Assembly: GCA_022702545.1 (NCBI GenBank)
Contig: JAHRBC010000002.1
Coordinates: forward strand, 806,001-870,000
Length of the DNA: 64,000 nt
Reading direction: 5' to 3'
DNA from: Phycomyces nitens
Taxonomy: Eukaryota; Mucoromycota; Mucoromycetes; Mucorales; Phycomycetaceae
In this document: positions 1-13,452 of the stretch, piece after piece
Numbering within the stretch: position 1 is the first letter of the stretch
How the letters are laid out: each line of letters starts with the position of its first letter
The notes under the pieces: model-generated
What the model was told of the DNA's origin: nothing
Seen by the model: only the letters and a program-made list of their open reading frames with translations
Database searches by the model: none
Made by a program: the position numbers and the translations under genes

Positions 1-585
1 TGATCTTAGCTCCAAATGTTCGAGGTGCTTTAGCTGCGAGTGAATGGTTTCGATGTCGTTTAATGAGAATGATAGTGAATCCGTTGGTTTAGTGTGATTT
101 TCAATCCCCAGTCGTCTGAGAGCTGGTAATGACAGGAGCAATTTAACAAGCTTATCCCCCGTGCCAGGTATATTGATCCTCCAAAAAGAGATGTCGAATT
201 CCCTCAGTAATCTCCAGGGGTGCCAATCAGCAGCCAATCCAAGGCTATTCTGGTTTATATAAATATTGTATAAACAAATATGCGTTATGTTTGGAAACAT
301 CTTTTGGAGTGCGTAAATATCTTTGTCCGTTACATCCATATGATGTCTTATATGCATATATCGTACAAGGTGTCCATTTTCTTGATAGTTGGGTCGATTG
401 TCAAGGGATGAGGTCAGAACACCATCCAAGGTCTCCCTGGAACGTATAACTAGATCAGAGCATAAGGAATTCTGGAAAATTTTGTTCCATGACTTGCAAA
501 CTAGACGGCAAGAGAATTTTTCCTTGTAGGAGAGGAAATTGGTTAATATGTCTAGGATTTCTTGAGGAAAGTCTGATAAGAGCAT
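1..585 (-). CDS. F-box protein, 3' part outside window
   Basis: The minus strand is open without a stop from the ATG at 585 to the window edge, giving the first 195 residues. It starts MLLSDFPQEILD and carries an N-terminal F-box (about residues 3-45, with CRLVCKSWNKIFQNSL), followed by leucine-rich sequence with LRRL and HLEL motifs. F-box proteins are substrate adaptors of SCF (Skp1-cullin-F-box) ubiquitin ligases. The leucine-rich part probably binds the target, which cannot be named. It is a close paralogue of the complete gene at 1999-3810: for example NDIETIHSQLKHLEHLEL here against NDIETIHSHLKQINHLEL there. No intron is needed in the visible part. Family assignment is good; the substrate and the 3' end are unknown. 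Confidence 0.85.
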   Translation of the reverse strand, partial: MLLSDFPQEILDILTNFLSYKEKFSCRLVCKSWNKIFQNSLCSDLVIRSRETLDGVLTSSLDNRPNYQENGHLVRYMHIRHHMDVTDKDIYALQKMFPNITHICLYNIYINQNSLGLAADWHPWRLLREFDISFWRINIPGTGDKLVKLLLSLPALRRLGIENHTKPTDSLSFSLNDIETIHSQLKHLEHLELRS

Positions 586-1998
586 AATATAAAGAGTATT
601 TTGAATGAATACTGGAAAGAGAAGATCTAATGCTTTTAAAGGCTTTTAATGAATTTTATATTATTAAAATGTGAGAAGAAAGGTAAATAAAAAAGGCTCT
701 GTTTGTAGGACACAGGTACAATCCGCAGTAAGTAGAGTCAAGACAAATAAAAAGGTTCAAAGCCTTGCAAATATAATAATGAACAATTATTTTGTTCTCA
801 TCAAGAATTAATGATATGTTACCTGCTTAAATATGTCAATATCTAGTCTCTATCTCTTTGTTTATTTGATCTTATTTTGGATAATGCATTCGAGGCTTAC
901 GTCGAAAAGGTGAGTATTAGAATATGTATTTTTGTACAAAAAGTCCTTTCATACCTTATGTGGCATAAGGATGAGGATTGTTGTTTTTGTGTACAGGGGT
1001 TTGTTTGCGAGACAAGATTGATTGTCGTACAATTGCCAGATAAATAAACGAAAGAAAAAGTAGAGCTAGGATAGCCATAAATACAAGTACTATTAAGTAT
1101 AGATGTTTAAATAAAAGTACACTACAGATATTAAAAGTAAAAAACAGAAAATATAAATGGTTATTCAAGAATATAAGAGCAGGAATATAAAATGAAGACG
1201 AGAGACTTTATTGGAGACAGTGATATTGGCCGTAACAAAAGGTACATTGACAAAAACCGTTCTACAATATGCATCTTAAACAGTTTCAGAAAATATTTCT
1301 TCAGCTGGAAAGTCAGTATCCCTTTAAAATATTGACAATATACATTAGAAAAGTAATACCACCTCAACGGTGAAATAGTATGTAGTCGAGGGATGTATTG
1401 GAGATATTTAGTAGATATATGGTTCTTGACTTTGACGATTTGAAAACTTGATAATATAAACAAAGATAAATATGTCAGTATCTTGACAAATACACTTCAT
1501 CCACAATTTAAAGATAATTTGCAAATTAAGGATATGTATCTTCATTTTTATGAATATGGTGTAGAGTGCCATATTGATAGATAATTCCAAAGATAGAGAG
1601 AGACCCATTAGGTCAGAGATTTTGAGCAATATTGTGGAAAGCCTTTATATGATCTCAATTTATCACTTGTAGAATTATTTGGGGGTATTTTTTTTCGACA
1701 AAAGGAGAGCCTCTACTGACAGCTTGAATGTTATCAAGGTAGATTAACAAGAATAATTCCCAAAACTAACCATAGCATATAAAGGTCTTTGTGGGTAAGA
1801 TGAATGACAGATTACAAACTGTAATATATATCAATAATGGTAGAGAAAAGGTACTAGAATGGCTTTTACTTTTAACAACCAAATGTCTTGGTATCTTCAG
1901 TTATACAATTGCTTGTTTAATATATTATATATGGATTATTTATTTTGTTTAATGCTTACTATATTTATTTAAAAAAAGCTTTTGTTACCGTACGTGAA
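586..1998. other. Intergenic stretch with duplicated upstream DNA
   Basis: AT-rich DNA. The part from about 655 to 1070 is a diverged copy of about 3890-4310, the region upstream of the second F-box gene. It contains one small duplicated ORF (956-1168, listed separately). Other short ORFs at 1161-1629 have no recognisable features. Confidence 0.6.
956..1168 (-). CDS. Small ORF, possible membrane or secreted peptide (dubious)
   Basis: A 70-codon ORF with a strongly hydrophobic N-terminal half (about residues 5-47) and a polar tail ending near HKNNNPHPYAT. Its tail matches the tail of the ORF at 4151-4348 (both contain QSIL and VHKNNN), and both lie in the duplicated region upstream of an F-box gene. 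The likeness may only reflect the DNA duplication. No family was recognised and no intron was seen. It could be a small exported peptide or a chance ORF. Confidence 0.25.
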   Translation of the reverse strand: MNNHLYFLFFTFNICSVLLFKHLYLIVLVFMAILALLFLSFIYLAIVRQSILSRKQTPVHKNNNPHPYAT

Positions 1999-3810
1999 TT
2001 AAGAGGTACTACTTTTATAATTAGCGACGTAACCAAGTTTTATCTTTGTATATCCAAAGACACATCTGCGCTTCCAACGCTTAGAAGGCTTTCGTATTTT
2101 AATATGGGCCCTTTCTAGCGTAACTCTTTTGTTTTCCTCATAATTTGAAAAGAATTTCATATTACGTGAGCCTCTTGCTTTTGAAATGGCATTCATATAT
2201 GGGGGCTCGGATGCGTAAAACCAGTCATAATGAGCCTTGATAGGTGCTCCAACGACATTTGGCCGGACATTGGGATCATATTCTTGTTTTGGAGGAATAT
2301 ATTCAACTGGTCGTGTAATAAGAGCCATGTTGACATTGTCTGTGCACTCGTTGTTGTCTTTTATAATAAATTGTGTATAATATATATTTAACCATTTTAT
2401 GTAGCTATAGGTCATGTCGATAAGCTGGCATCCGGGTGTTGTAAAGTTGCCGTATACTGATGATCCATATAAAAAGAACGAGCTCAAATCTCTGCAGTGG
2501 AATGAAAGAAATCGGAGAACATCTGATGTGATCTTTGCCCGGCTTACTTTGGCTGAAACGAGTCCAAATCTCTTTGAGGTGTAAAGTTCATCTCTAATTT
2601 TGATATCAGCGTGTTCGAGCTGAAGTGACTTTAAGCGAGGTGCCGAAGAGAGAAAGGTATCCAGCTCAACAGACGTAGGGCTGCTGATCTGAATTCTAAC
2701 CAAATTACAAAGGGTGTTCTCCATATCCATCAACTGTATTGGAACTGTATGTATAGATTTACAGTTTAGGTAAAATGAGTTAATACTCTTTGAATATTTG
2801 GTCAGGCAAGCTTCCATGATACGTTTGGGAAAATCACAGAGGTTATCAGGAGAATAGGCATCTATTTGGTTGATAGAAATTGCTACACGATCAATCGTCG
2901 TGTTCCTGGAATTCCATACTTCCCGTACAAGTGTATCGTCTTTACCAGCGCTATTGGTATATTGAATATCCAAGTTTTTTAGGTGTCGAAATACCAAAGG
3001 ATCCTTGAGAAATATTGCTATTGTATTGTCTCTTTGCTGTTCAGGATCGGATAGTGTCTTTGATGTACAAAATTCGATTTTGCGTAGATTGGGATACTTG
3101 TGAGCGAAATAGTATAACCATCGATGATCTGTGTTTTTAGATATTATTTTCAAGCCTCTCATTGATGTGGCTGGTGATACGTCTGCTATCTTTGCAAAGG
3201 CAATGTCAGAAATTGGCAATAGTATTGAATCAAGCTCCAAATGGTTGATCTGCTTTAGATGCGAGTGAATGGTTTCGATGTCGTTTAATGAGAAGGATAG
3301 TGAATCGATTAACAAATCTGGGATAGTAATCTCGAGTCGTCTGAGAGCGGGTAATGACAGGAGCAATTTAACAAGTTTATTCCCAATGTCAGGTATATTG
3401 ATGCGTGCTAAAGAGATGTGGAGTTCTCTCAGTAGTCTCCAAGGGTGCCAACCAGCATTTAATCCAAGACTCCTCTGGTTTATATAAATATTGTCTAAAT
3501 CAATATACTTGATATTTGGAAACATCTTTTGGAGTGCGTAGGTATCTTCGTCCGTTACATCCATATAATGGTTTACAAGCATATATCGTACAAGGTGCCC
3601 ATTTTCTTTATAGTTGGGTTGGTTGTCCGGGGATGAAGTCAGAATATCATCTAATGCATCTCTGGACTTGATGGTTATATCAGAGCACAAAGAATTCTGG
3701 AAGATGTAGTTCCATGACTTGCAAACTAGACAACAAGATATTTTGTCTTTGGTTGGGAGAATATCAATGACTTTGTCTATAATTTCTTGAGGAAAGTCTG
3801 ATAAAAGCAT
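1999..3810 (-). CDS. F-box / leucine-rich protein (603 aa)
   Basis: Intronless ORF of 603 residues from the ATG at 3810, starting MLLSDFPQEIIDKVIDILP. The F-box lies at about residues 3-45 (CLVCKSWNYIFQNSL). The rest has irregular leucine-rich repeats such as LPALRRLEITIPDL, LKQINHLELDS and APRLKSLQLEHAD. The C-terminal tail is basic (KPSKRWKRRC). Length and layout fit the expanded F-box/LRR family of Mucoromycota, which are predicted substrate receptors of SCF ubiquitin ligases. It is the second copy of a tandem duplication with the gene at the left window edge, about 3.2 kb apart. The target is unknown. Confidence 0.88.
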   Translation of the reverse strand: MLLSDFPQEIIDKVIDILPTKDKISCCLVCKSWNYIFQNSLCSDITIKSRDALDDILTSSPDNQPNYKENGHLVRYMLVNHYMDVTDEDTYALQKMFPNIKYIDLDNIYINQRSLGLNAGWHPWRLLRELHISLARINIPDIGNKLVKLLLSLPALRRLEITIPDLLIDSLSFSLNDIETIHSHLKQINHLELDSILLPISDIAFAKIADVSPATSMRGLKIISKNTDHRWLYYFAHKYPNLRKIEFCTSKTLSDPEQQRDNTIAIFLKDPLVFRHLKNLDIQYTNSAGKDDTLVREVWNSRNTTIDRVAISINQIDAYSPDNLCDFPKRIMEACLTKYSKSINSFYLNCKSIHTVPIQLMDMENTLCNLVRIQISSPTSVELDTFLSSAPRLKSLQLEHADIKIRDELYTSKRFGLVSAKVSRAKITSDVLRFLSFHCRDLSSFFLYGSSVYGNFTTPGCQLIDMTYSYIKWLNIYYTQFIIKDNNECTDNVNMALITRPVEYIPPKQEYDPNVRPNVVGAPIKAHYDWFYASEPPYMNAISKARGSRNMKFFSNYEENKRVTLERAHIKIRKPSKRWKRRCVFGYTKIKLGYVANYKSSTS

Positions 3811-4310
3811 AATAAAAAATAATAATATTTTGAATAAAGAGATGCTGGAAAAAGAGTCTTTGAATATTTTTAGGCGGATTAATGGCTTTTACCTTTTTCC
3901 AATTGGAGAGAAAGTAATGTCAAACGAGGCTCTGTTTGTAGGACAAAGGTACAATCCGCAGTAAGTAGAATCTAGACAAATAAAAAGGTCTAAATCCTAC
4001 AGATATAATAATTAGTGAACAATTATTTTGTTCTCACCAAGACTTAATGATATGCTACCTGCTTAAATATGTTAACATTTAGTCTCTCTCGCTATTTGTT
4101 TAATCTTATTTTGGATAATGTATTTGAGGTTTACCTGGAATAAGCGCGTATTAGAATATGTACTTTTGTACAAGTAGTCCTTTTATATCTAATGTGTCAC
4201 AGAGATGACCATTATTGTTTTTGTGTACAAGGCCTTGTGTGTGAGACAGGATTGATTGAGATGCAATTGCTAGACAAGTAAATGAGAGAGAAAATAGAGC
4301 TGTCAAGTAC
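3240..4310. repeat. Second unit of a tandem gene duplication (F-box 5' end plus upstream DNA)
   Basis: This stretch matches about 1-1070 at an offset that drifts from about 3225 to 3240. It covers the 5' third of the F-box gene, its promoter and the small upstream ORF. Shared non-coding words such as GGCTCTGTTTGTAGGACA and GTACAATCCGCAGTAAGTAG show that DNA outside the coding region was copied too. Confidence 0.8.
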
Positions 4311-6175
4311 AAGCAAATACACAAAGTATAAAGGTGCACTTTATCCATTTTTGTCTGCTAGTCAGAAACCAAAGTAAGAAAGGAAAGATTGTCATAGCAG
4401 CAATCCAGTTTATTGATTTAATTCCTGGGCTCAAAGTTTAATGCCTTTTGTAAGGTCCTCATAATGTCTTTTTTCCGTCATTTTTGCATGTTGGTAATTA
4501 CGAGAAAGAAAGCAAAAGGAACTGTCGCTAGCCTGTTCAAGTTGTACCAAGCTCCTGTTGGCAAGATTTATACAATATGGATTGATTTAGCATTGTCTTT
4601 GATTCAAAGCATATTCTTAATCGACTTTGGTTTGACAAATTTACAAGCTTATTGACTTTATAGAGTCTACTAACAAGCTAGATATAAGGCTGCTCAACTA
4701 GTTTACAAGTGATTCTAATAATGTAGAATGTGATGCTTAAAGAGAATGAACAAGTGTTGACAACCAAAGCATATCACTGTTGGCTAATGCGTAATCTTGT
4801 GACTCGCTTTCCAAAGTCGCTTTATTGCTACCTGCTCCCAAGTATACGTTGATATTAAAAATCGTTCCGCTTGCGGAGTTTAATCAAACGAAATTGAAAC
4901 AGATTGGAAAAAATGGATAGTTAAATCTAAAACCATATGTGAAGAGTATTGTCTCTCCATGCTTAATATAATAGCTTTAGAAAGTATAAATCTGTACTTA
5001 TTTTATATCAAATAAATATCTTGTTTTTCTTATTCAAGCTACAAAACCTATACTTTATGATTATATATTCCTGGATCGATTTGTTGGATGCATTGAAAAA
5101 ATGAGCTCTTTGGCTCTATATTATACACAGATAGATACAAAATACTTTTATCAGATATATTTATAATAAAATATATATTATAAACTAGTATATTACAAGT
5201 TATTCAAGTATGAATCTGCTTTAATTACCTGGTCTAAAGATATCCAGTATTTTTAGCTATAATGATCCATAAATTTGATTTTTTCGAATTTTCTTTACCC
5301 CTTTATTTTCAATGTGGTGCATATAGACGACGCGTAACTTGAAATTTTCCAATTTTCGTCTTTGTACTCCTCTTGCTCTTCATCTATTGGTCCATTAGTG
5401 TTCAAATTTGAATACCATCAAGGCTCATACTACTTGAGCATGTCCTTTCAGTTTGATTATTTTTCAAGACATATTGCAAGAGCAACAAGTGTTTGAATTC
5501 TGAAACACTTTAGCGGATTTCCCTGCCTCCTTAAAATGCTGGATTTTTTGTTTACATTTCCAAATATATCCATTATTTTCGCGACTTTATACCCACGCAT
5601 AATAAATCACTTGCAAAAAACCCCAAAGACGATTAAATAACTATATATAACTTTATTCTATATGCTTTTTTCAACTATTGACCCAGAATTCATATATCTG
5701 TGAGAGTAAATAAATGTGTCAAAGTTTGTGTCTGGTATTGTCTTATTGTTTTGCTATTTGACTTGAAGAAACTTCTTTTTTTTTAAAATAATAATAATAA
5801 TAATCAATAATCGAAACTTGAAGTTATCGCCTTTATAAAATCGTTTAGTAGATATCGATAAAAACAAGATACTTTATAAAGTATTCTATTTTAATAATAT
5901 GAAGCATTTAGTACTAGTTATGCACACTATTTAAAACTCTTTTATTAACGGTACTCAAGATTATATTCAACAATCGTGGATGTTTAAATTATAATAAAGC
6001 TAATAAACCCATATGACTATATTGTATATATCTCAAATATTAATATAATATTATTGTCAAGACTTTAACTTATCAAGTATTGGACCAGCCTTTGAAAATA
6101 TAATAGTTTGTGATTTTATACAATTGCAACCAAAGTAAATTAAATTTCATTATTTACCAAAGTGCTCTAAAGTAT
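3811..6175. other. Long AT-rich intergenic region
   Basis: About 2.3 kb between the F-box gene and the ECD gene. The left part is the duplicated upstream region. A 63-codon ORF at 4464-4655 (plus) has no recognisable family. From 4700 to 6170 there are only short AT-rich tracts, including an (AAT)n run near 5795. Confidence 0.55.
4151..4348 (-). CDS. Small ORF, paralogue of the one at 956-1168 (dubious)
   Basis: A 65-codon ORF starting MDKVHLYTLCICLYL, with a hydrophobic first half and a polar tail containing QSILSHTQGLVHKNNN. It occupies the same place upstream of an F-box gene as its counterpart. The reading frame is kept in the shared segment, but the C-termini differ because the stop moved. 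Coding status is uncertain. Confidence 0.25.
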   Translation of the reverse strand: MDKVHLYTLCICLYLTALFSLSFTCLAIASQSILSHTQGLVHKNNNGHLCDTLDIKGLLVQKYIF

Positions 6176-8293
<2,118 letters not shown>

Positions 8294-9360
8294 AAAAGGA
8301 CCTTCCTTTCTTGTTCGTCAATTCCAAAGTCACAGTTGGAGGGGGGGCCTCAATGTCAATATATACAGAGATTACAATACCCTGCCCCAAGAGTTTAAAT
8401 ACACAGTTTTGATGTACATGTAAAGAGACTGTAATGTAAACTCGTATTAAGAAGTTTAAATGGTTATTATTATCAAAATGGCCTGTTTTTTCTATGCACC
8501 TCTTTAAATAATATACTTGTAGTTTGTTTAAGCTTGTTTTTTTTTCTTGGTTTAAACAGAGACTTTTCAGCAAATTTTCCTCATTGCCGATACTCCCCCG
8601 TATCAAGACAAGGAACTGATGGTTTATGAGATATATAGATTATGTGAGGGATTTAATGATATATTTTACGGAGAAGCCTTTTTTTCGCAATTTATAGTTT
8701 ATACATTTAATATATTTGGCAGAGAAAAACAATACGGACAAGAGAAAAAGGAACATTATTTACCAGTAGTTTGTGTGGCACTAAACCATATTCAATTCAC
8801 ATTCACATTGAGCTTTTTGCCAAGTATAGAATATTTTCAGAGTCTTTCTTTGACATGTCAAGGCAAGTTTGAACCTGGAAAATCAAGTTCAAATAATGTA
8901 AAAAAAAAGAGTATTCTTTCTGCCATGTTGCAATATGCAATGAAAGGTAGTTGGCCATTCCTTTTATTGTTTTGATGGACAGCCACAAGGTATTCTGTAT
9001 AGTAAAGAAGTATTAAACTTTCTGTTATTGAGTAGAGTATTTACAAAGTTTGAATTTTTTGTATTAAGATGCAATCGTGCTATTATTACTGCAATTAATA
9101 AACATTCTTTTTGGTTTTTGTTTAATTCAGCCAAGTGTATAACAGTTGTCAAGTAGTTGGCAATTTGATGCATGGGAGCCATGTTTCCAGCTCATTGACT
9201 ATAGTATATTACAGCTTATAAGAAAAACTAAAAACGTAGCACTAATGTTCTTTTTCAAAAAAAGGTGAATAAGGTGCCAGACATGTGTACAGCCTATAAA
9301 GAATGGATGGCATACTAAATGATTTGTCAAAATCAATGGTGGCGGATTTTCTTTTAAAGC
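8294..9360. other. Intergenic region
   Basis: It holds the presumed ECD promoter at its left end. A 118-codon plus ORF at 8619-8975 shows no domain and AT-driven composition, so I do not call it a gene. Confidence 0.5.
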
Positions 9361-10059
9361 TGGTTCTTCTTCTTCTTTAGAACACAGTCATGTCTCGACC
9401 TGCAGATTGGCCTCTCATCTACCTTTATGTTCTTGCCCACTATCCCATCGGATCTATCTACCTCTCTCACCCCTTTGTTCCGCAAGATTACCTTTCTTCT
9501 GGCCATGGCTTTATTTCTTCGCCCGTCAGACCTTCACCGGGTAATTCTTAGCAAATGTTGTATCAATGTTCAACGTCATCTTTATCTGGTCATAGAAACT
9601 CCCAAGGAGACACGAGAGGACCGCCATATAATAAAATTGCCTATGATTCAGCCACACAGTTGCAATTTTGCCCTTTGTCCTGTTCTTGCTTTCTCAGTGC
9701 TACGTGATCACCTTGACACAACATCAAGACCGATCGACACACTCTTTATTTGTTCCAAGACACCAACCCTTCCTGTTTCAGTTGCTATCATTTCTTCTTG
9801 GCTACAAACACTCACTCAGGTGTCTACCACGATCAAGCCTTGCCCTTCTGTGCGCTAAATTGCCTCTGACCTCGTTATTTAGAGTGGTGCCCCTTTTTAT
9901 GATGTGGTTACCATGGGAAATTGGTCCAACCGCTCTGTCTTTGATACACACTACCATCAATCACAGACTTTTACCGTTTGGGTGTGTTTGCAAAATTATA
10001 AATGGTGTCCAGCAACGTTACTGGCGTATTGTGCTTTCAAACCCTTGGAACATCCATGA
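9361..10059 (+). pseudogene. Tyrosine recombinase catalytic domain, broken
   Basis: The frame starting at 9361 reads a phage-integrase-like fold of the kind found in DIRS and Crypton elements of fungi. It has LAMALFLRPSDLHRV, a PKETRED...IKLP strand, CPVLAFSVLRDHLD, then, past an in-frame TAA (9856-9858) and a TAG shortly after, GAPFYDVVTMGNWS and FDTHYHQS. The final tyrosine of that block would be the nucleophile, and the Trp-containing GNWS block is typical. No upstream domain, reverse transcriptase or terminal repeat was seen, so DIRS or Crypton cannot be chosen. It is probably only the C-terminal part of an old element. Confidence 0.65.
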
Positions 10060-10559
10060 CGTTTTATACCATAGTTTAATACGGTTTCCAGCATTTATGT
10101 ATTTGTTGAACTTGCAACTGTCAAGATACCCAAAACGAAGAGTGATATTATGTCAGTGATCAGTATACTGGATGATCTCTATAAATTTGCCATATATCAT
10201 TGCACAATTACCAAGTCTGGAATGCCAAACACCAAGCATCCAACTCTTTCATTTGAATTTGTGCAAAGCAAAAGAAAAATATTAGCAGTAAAACAAAGGC
10301 CTTCTTTAGGGTCAATGTCATCCAAATGATTCCTGTTTTATTTTTACTTTGGTCATTTATCAGTTACCCATAGTTAGTTGCCTCTCATATTCATTTTGTT
10401 TCTTCTATTCCAATGAGAAATAAAGTATCCGTGTGTTATCGTTTGTCTGACCAAGCATTTTTTCCCCTTTAGTCGTTGACACGCTTAGCAAAACATCTTG
10501 CAGAATGAGTAACAAACCCTTTTGAAATCACTCAAATATAAACTATCGAATACCTCTCT
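10060..10559. other. Spacer between recombinase and Tc1 remnants
   Basis: About 500 bp with no gene. The sequence near 10139 (AGAGTGATATTATGT) resembles the terminal repeat of the Tc1-like family described below, but no flanking TA or right spacing supports it. Confidence 0.35.
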
Positions 10560-11600
10560 GATTCTGGTCATTAGCGATTCTTTTTTTTTCAGAAATTTAT
10601 TTCTCTTGACTTTACTTTTGACAACTACAACTGCTCAATTGGATTCAGCCCAGGAGAATACGGAAAAAAGATATACATATCGATATCCGCGATACTGAAC
10701 ATACTTTCCCATGTCATCAATAGATTATAAAAAGCCCAGATAATGTCCTGTCACTTGTTCCTATGCTATAAGCATTAGTCTCACATCCAAGTGTTCTCTT
10801 TTTTGATACGTTTTGGAACTCTTAGAACATTAATTGGGCCATTGGCAGATATGACGCCTAGAATAGATGTTGTCTTGGCCGTTGCCACAGGTACTGTAAC
10901 TATAGCAAGAGTTCCTTTCTTTGACCAACCCATATCATTTCAAATTAATATGACAGGCTGGTTCATCAAGAAAAACACAATTGGTTGCAAAATCCAAGTC
11001 ATTTTGCCATCTTGCACCCAATCTAGGTTATTGAATTGTGTTTGTTTAACGGATAAATTACACTGTTTTGTCATGAAGTTATAAGTACTATGAGAAACGC
11101 TGATATCTATAAAGCTTTGCAACAAAATTTTCTACCACTTTTGTTAAAACAGCAAAAAGATTCTTCGTCAATGTAATTTAAAATACGCTGCTTATTGTAT
11201 CCAAGAATACGACGTCGGCCTGGTTTTCTTTTTCCCGAAAATACTTTTAGGATCTTCATAATGACCTTTCCATCTTTGGGCCACACGAACATGGATACAT
11301 AATTGTTTTACAGCAGTCAAAGCAGTGAGGGATTTATGAAGAAAAAGAGAGAGAGAGAGAGAAAAACAAATAAACAAAAATCTAGTTTCTTAGTCATCCG
11401 AGTAAGACACATTTCGTCTCTTATTGTATAGTTCCATACAAACATCAATGTCGTCCCTTTTATCTCCATCTGAACGCAAAGTGGGCTTAAATGGTCTTTT
11501 TGGAGGTTTGCTATGTAGAAATAAAGCGAACCTATTGTTTCAATAGCAAAAAGCTCTTCAACAACAACATGTCCATCCTCGTCCTCGTTGAATATTTGAC
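10560..11600 (-). pseudogene. Decayed Tc1/mariner-like transposase (cargo-free copy)
   Basis: Fragments in shifting frames on the minus strand match, in order, the better-preserved transposase at 25905-27241. Near 11560-11580 IFNEDEDGHVVVEEL resembles its N-terminus (NIYNEEGILVAVLDMEL). Around 11170-11215 GRRRILGYNKQRILNYIDEE matches GRPPKLCEEHKDFVVGMVDE. At about 10990-11100 TYNFMTKQCNLSVKQTQF is a typical helix-turn-helix/linker segment. At 10850-10965 the plus-strand DNA matches the first-aspartate region, and at 10630-10675 PYSPGLNPIEQ is the catalytic glutamate block. Many stops and shifts make it non-functional. With the right-end repeat at 12235-12838 it forms a second copy of the element family. 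Confidence 0.6.
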
Positions 11601-12234
11601 TTTATTTTTAGATTAGCCAACATATATATATCATTGTTGAGCGCACAATTTTTTGGTGCGATCAAATTCAAATAAAAAAAAACCAGCAAAACTTTACTTT
11701 TTAAAGTGACTGTACGTTGTTCCATAATAGGGACTATATTCTATATCTAATTCTTAATTCCAAAATACACATTCACACCAGAGTTACACTGTACCAGGCC
11801 AAACTGGGAGTTCTTTATTGTGTTACCAATAAATGTTACTCACACAATCTCTGATATATCCATGTTTTTTTTAATAATACAGCACCCCTGGTGCCAATTG
11901 ACACTATAATTACAGCGTCTTTGAATATTCTCATAGAGAGAGAAAGAGCGATTTATATTTGCATTATAATATATTGCCAAACAAAAAAGAGACTTTTCTT
12001 TTTGTTGCAAGAACCGTCTTGAATTGTGATTACGACACAACACGATACAAATGAAGATATGACAAATATGACAAATGGCGAATTGCTTCTGTATATAATA
12101 TTGTCAGATATAAGTAAAAGAGTTTTCAAAAGAAAATAAAAATGGCAGATAATGATAATAAATGGAGCATTTAGTTTCAAGAAACTTGTATTTTTACAAG
12201 TGATTTATAAAAGGATAAAAATAAAAAGTTCCAA
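11601..12234. other. Internal AT-rich part of the decayed Tc1 copy
   Basis: About 630 bp between the transposase remnant and the right-end homology. In the other family member the same interval is about 2.9 kb and holds a reductase gene. Nothing resembling that gene is seen here. Confidence 0.45.
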
Positions 12235-12838
12235 ATTAAATATATCTTTAAGAATACTATAGACAGTTTTCTCTACTTTAGATTAGTTTTTGTTTGCACC
12301 AGAGAGAGCTACAACTATTAAGTCCAAAGAACTCTTACTGTAGCTCTTTGTATTGTGCAAAATATAAGTGGATCATTGGGAATCAACTCATTACTGATGA
12401 TTTGTGCCTATGCTTCTTTGTACTGGTCTCTTTTGCAGACAGATGAAAAAAAAAAACTATTGGATATTCTTTAAAGATTGCCAACTGTTTTTATCACTTT
12501 TATAAAGGACTTGGTTTCTCGACAGGCAAAGAAGGGTCGGATCCCTTGAAACGCATCATTTTGAGGCTGTTTTCAGCATTAGTGCTTGTTATTTATTTTT
12601 TAGACATTAGTGGAAAGTATACAGCAAGTAAATATGAGAGCAAGACATGCTAATATTGCAGAACTTTCATTGTACAGCACATTAACAATGCCATACGAAT
12701 GACTTGGTTATTCAGCAAATTTTGCATTTTATTGTCAAGGTGAGCACCCAAAAAAAAAAGGGCGGTTTCACTAGTTTTCTTTTTTTTTTTCAATTTTGCT
12801 GCGTTATTATTACTACGCGGCAAACTTAAATCACTCTC
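12235..12838. repeat. Right end of the Tc1-like element family, copy 1
   Basis: This segment aligns with 30110-30557. Both begin near TTTAAGAATACTATA, share GGGAATCAACTCATTACTGAT, CATCATTTTG and GAGAGCAAGACATG, and end with a short palindrome and the terminal repeat. The terminal 20 bases (12819-12838), read inward on the minus strand, are GAGAGTGATTTAAGTTTGCC, matching the repeats of the complete element, and are followed by TA (12839-12840). The palindrome arms are 12795-12804 and 12815-12824 with one mismatch. A (T)n/(A)n insertion separates homologous blocks near 12750-12790. Confidence 0.75.
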
Positions 12839-12840
12839 TA

Positions 12841-13452
12841 ATATGTATGTAAATTCCTTTACTGTCACATCAAAGATCTTTATTTTATTTTGAAAAAAAA
12901 AATCCTTTGATTATTTATAAATTAGCCAATCAAAAGGGTATAAAGAATGTGTGATTATATACCCATTGATCCTGCAAGTATTGAGTATATTCTCTGAGAT
13001 AACCGAGCCTCAATTCAAATAGTTTATGGCACAAACGCCTAATTCTTTGGTGTTTGTACACTATAAAAACCATGCTTGGATCATCAGAGTACAAATGGAT
13101 GCCCAGTTTGGGAAATCATCGTATCTTTAATTAATTTTCTCCTTGATACTCAAAACAGAGGCTCAACACGCGTCAACAGCTTCTTCATCAATGACCATTT
13201 TATATTTTCTGCCAGTTATTTATTACATATAAATAGCACCATTCTAATTGTGATTTCAGAAAAAAAAAGTCATGTATATATATATATTTATATATATATT
13301 TGAATAGTCTGATGATTATCTTGATCTGATTATACTACTAACATTATCTTGGCCCAAAATCAACAAGCGTCACAGTGACACGTAGTACAAAAATACCAAA
13401 TAAATACAATCCGCATCACCATGAGGGTTTTTTATACTCTTTACAATAGCTA
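12841..13452. other. Upstream region of the CDF transporter gene
   Basis: AT-rich DNA with a (TA)n run near 13275-13300. No gene is supported; the 75-codon ORF at 13076 ends in the TA repeat. Confidence 0.5.

Noticed and set aside
8619..8975. 118-codon ORF as a gene
   Set aside because: No domain, no splice context, and composition like the surrounding AT-rich DNA.
10139..10155. Candidate left terminal repeat of the decayed Tc1 copy
   Set aside because: It resembles the end (AGAGTGATATTATGT) but has no flanking TA and lies too far from the transposase remnant.
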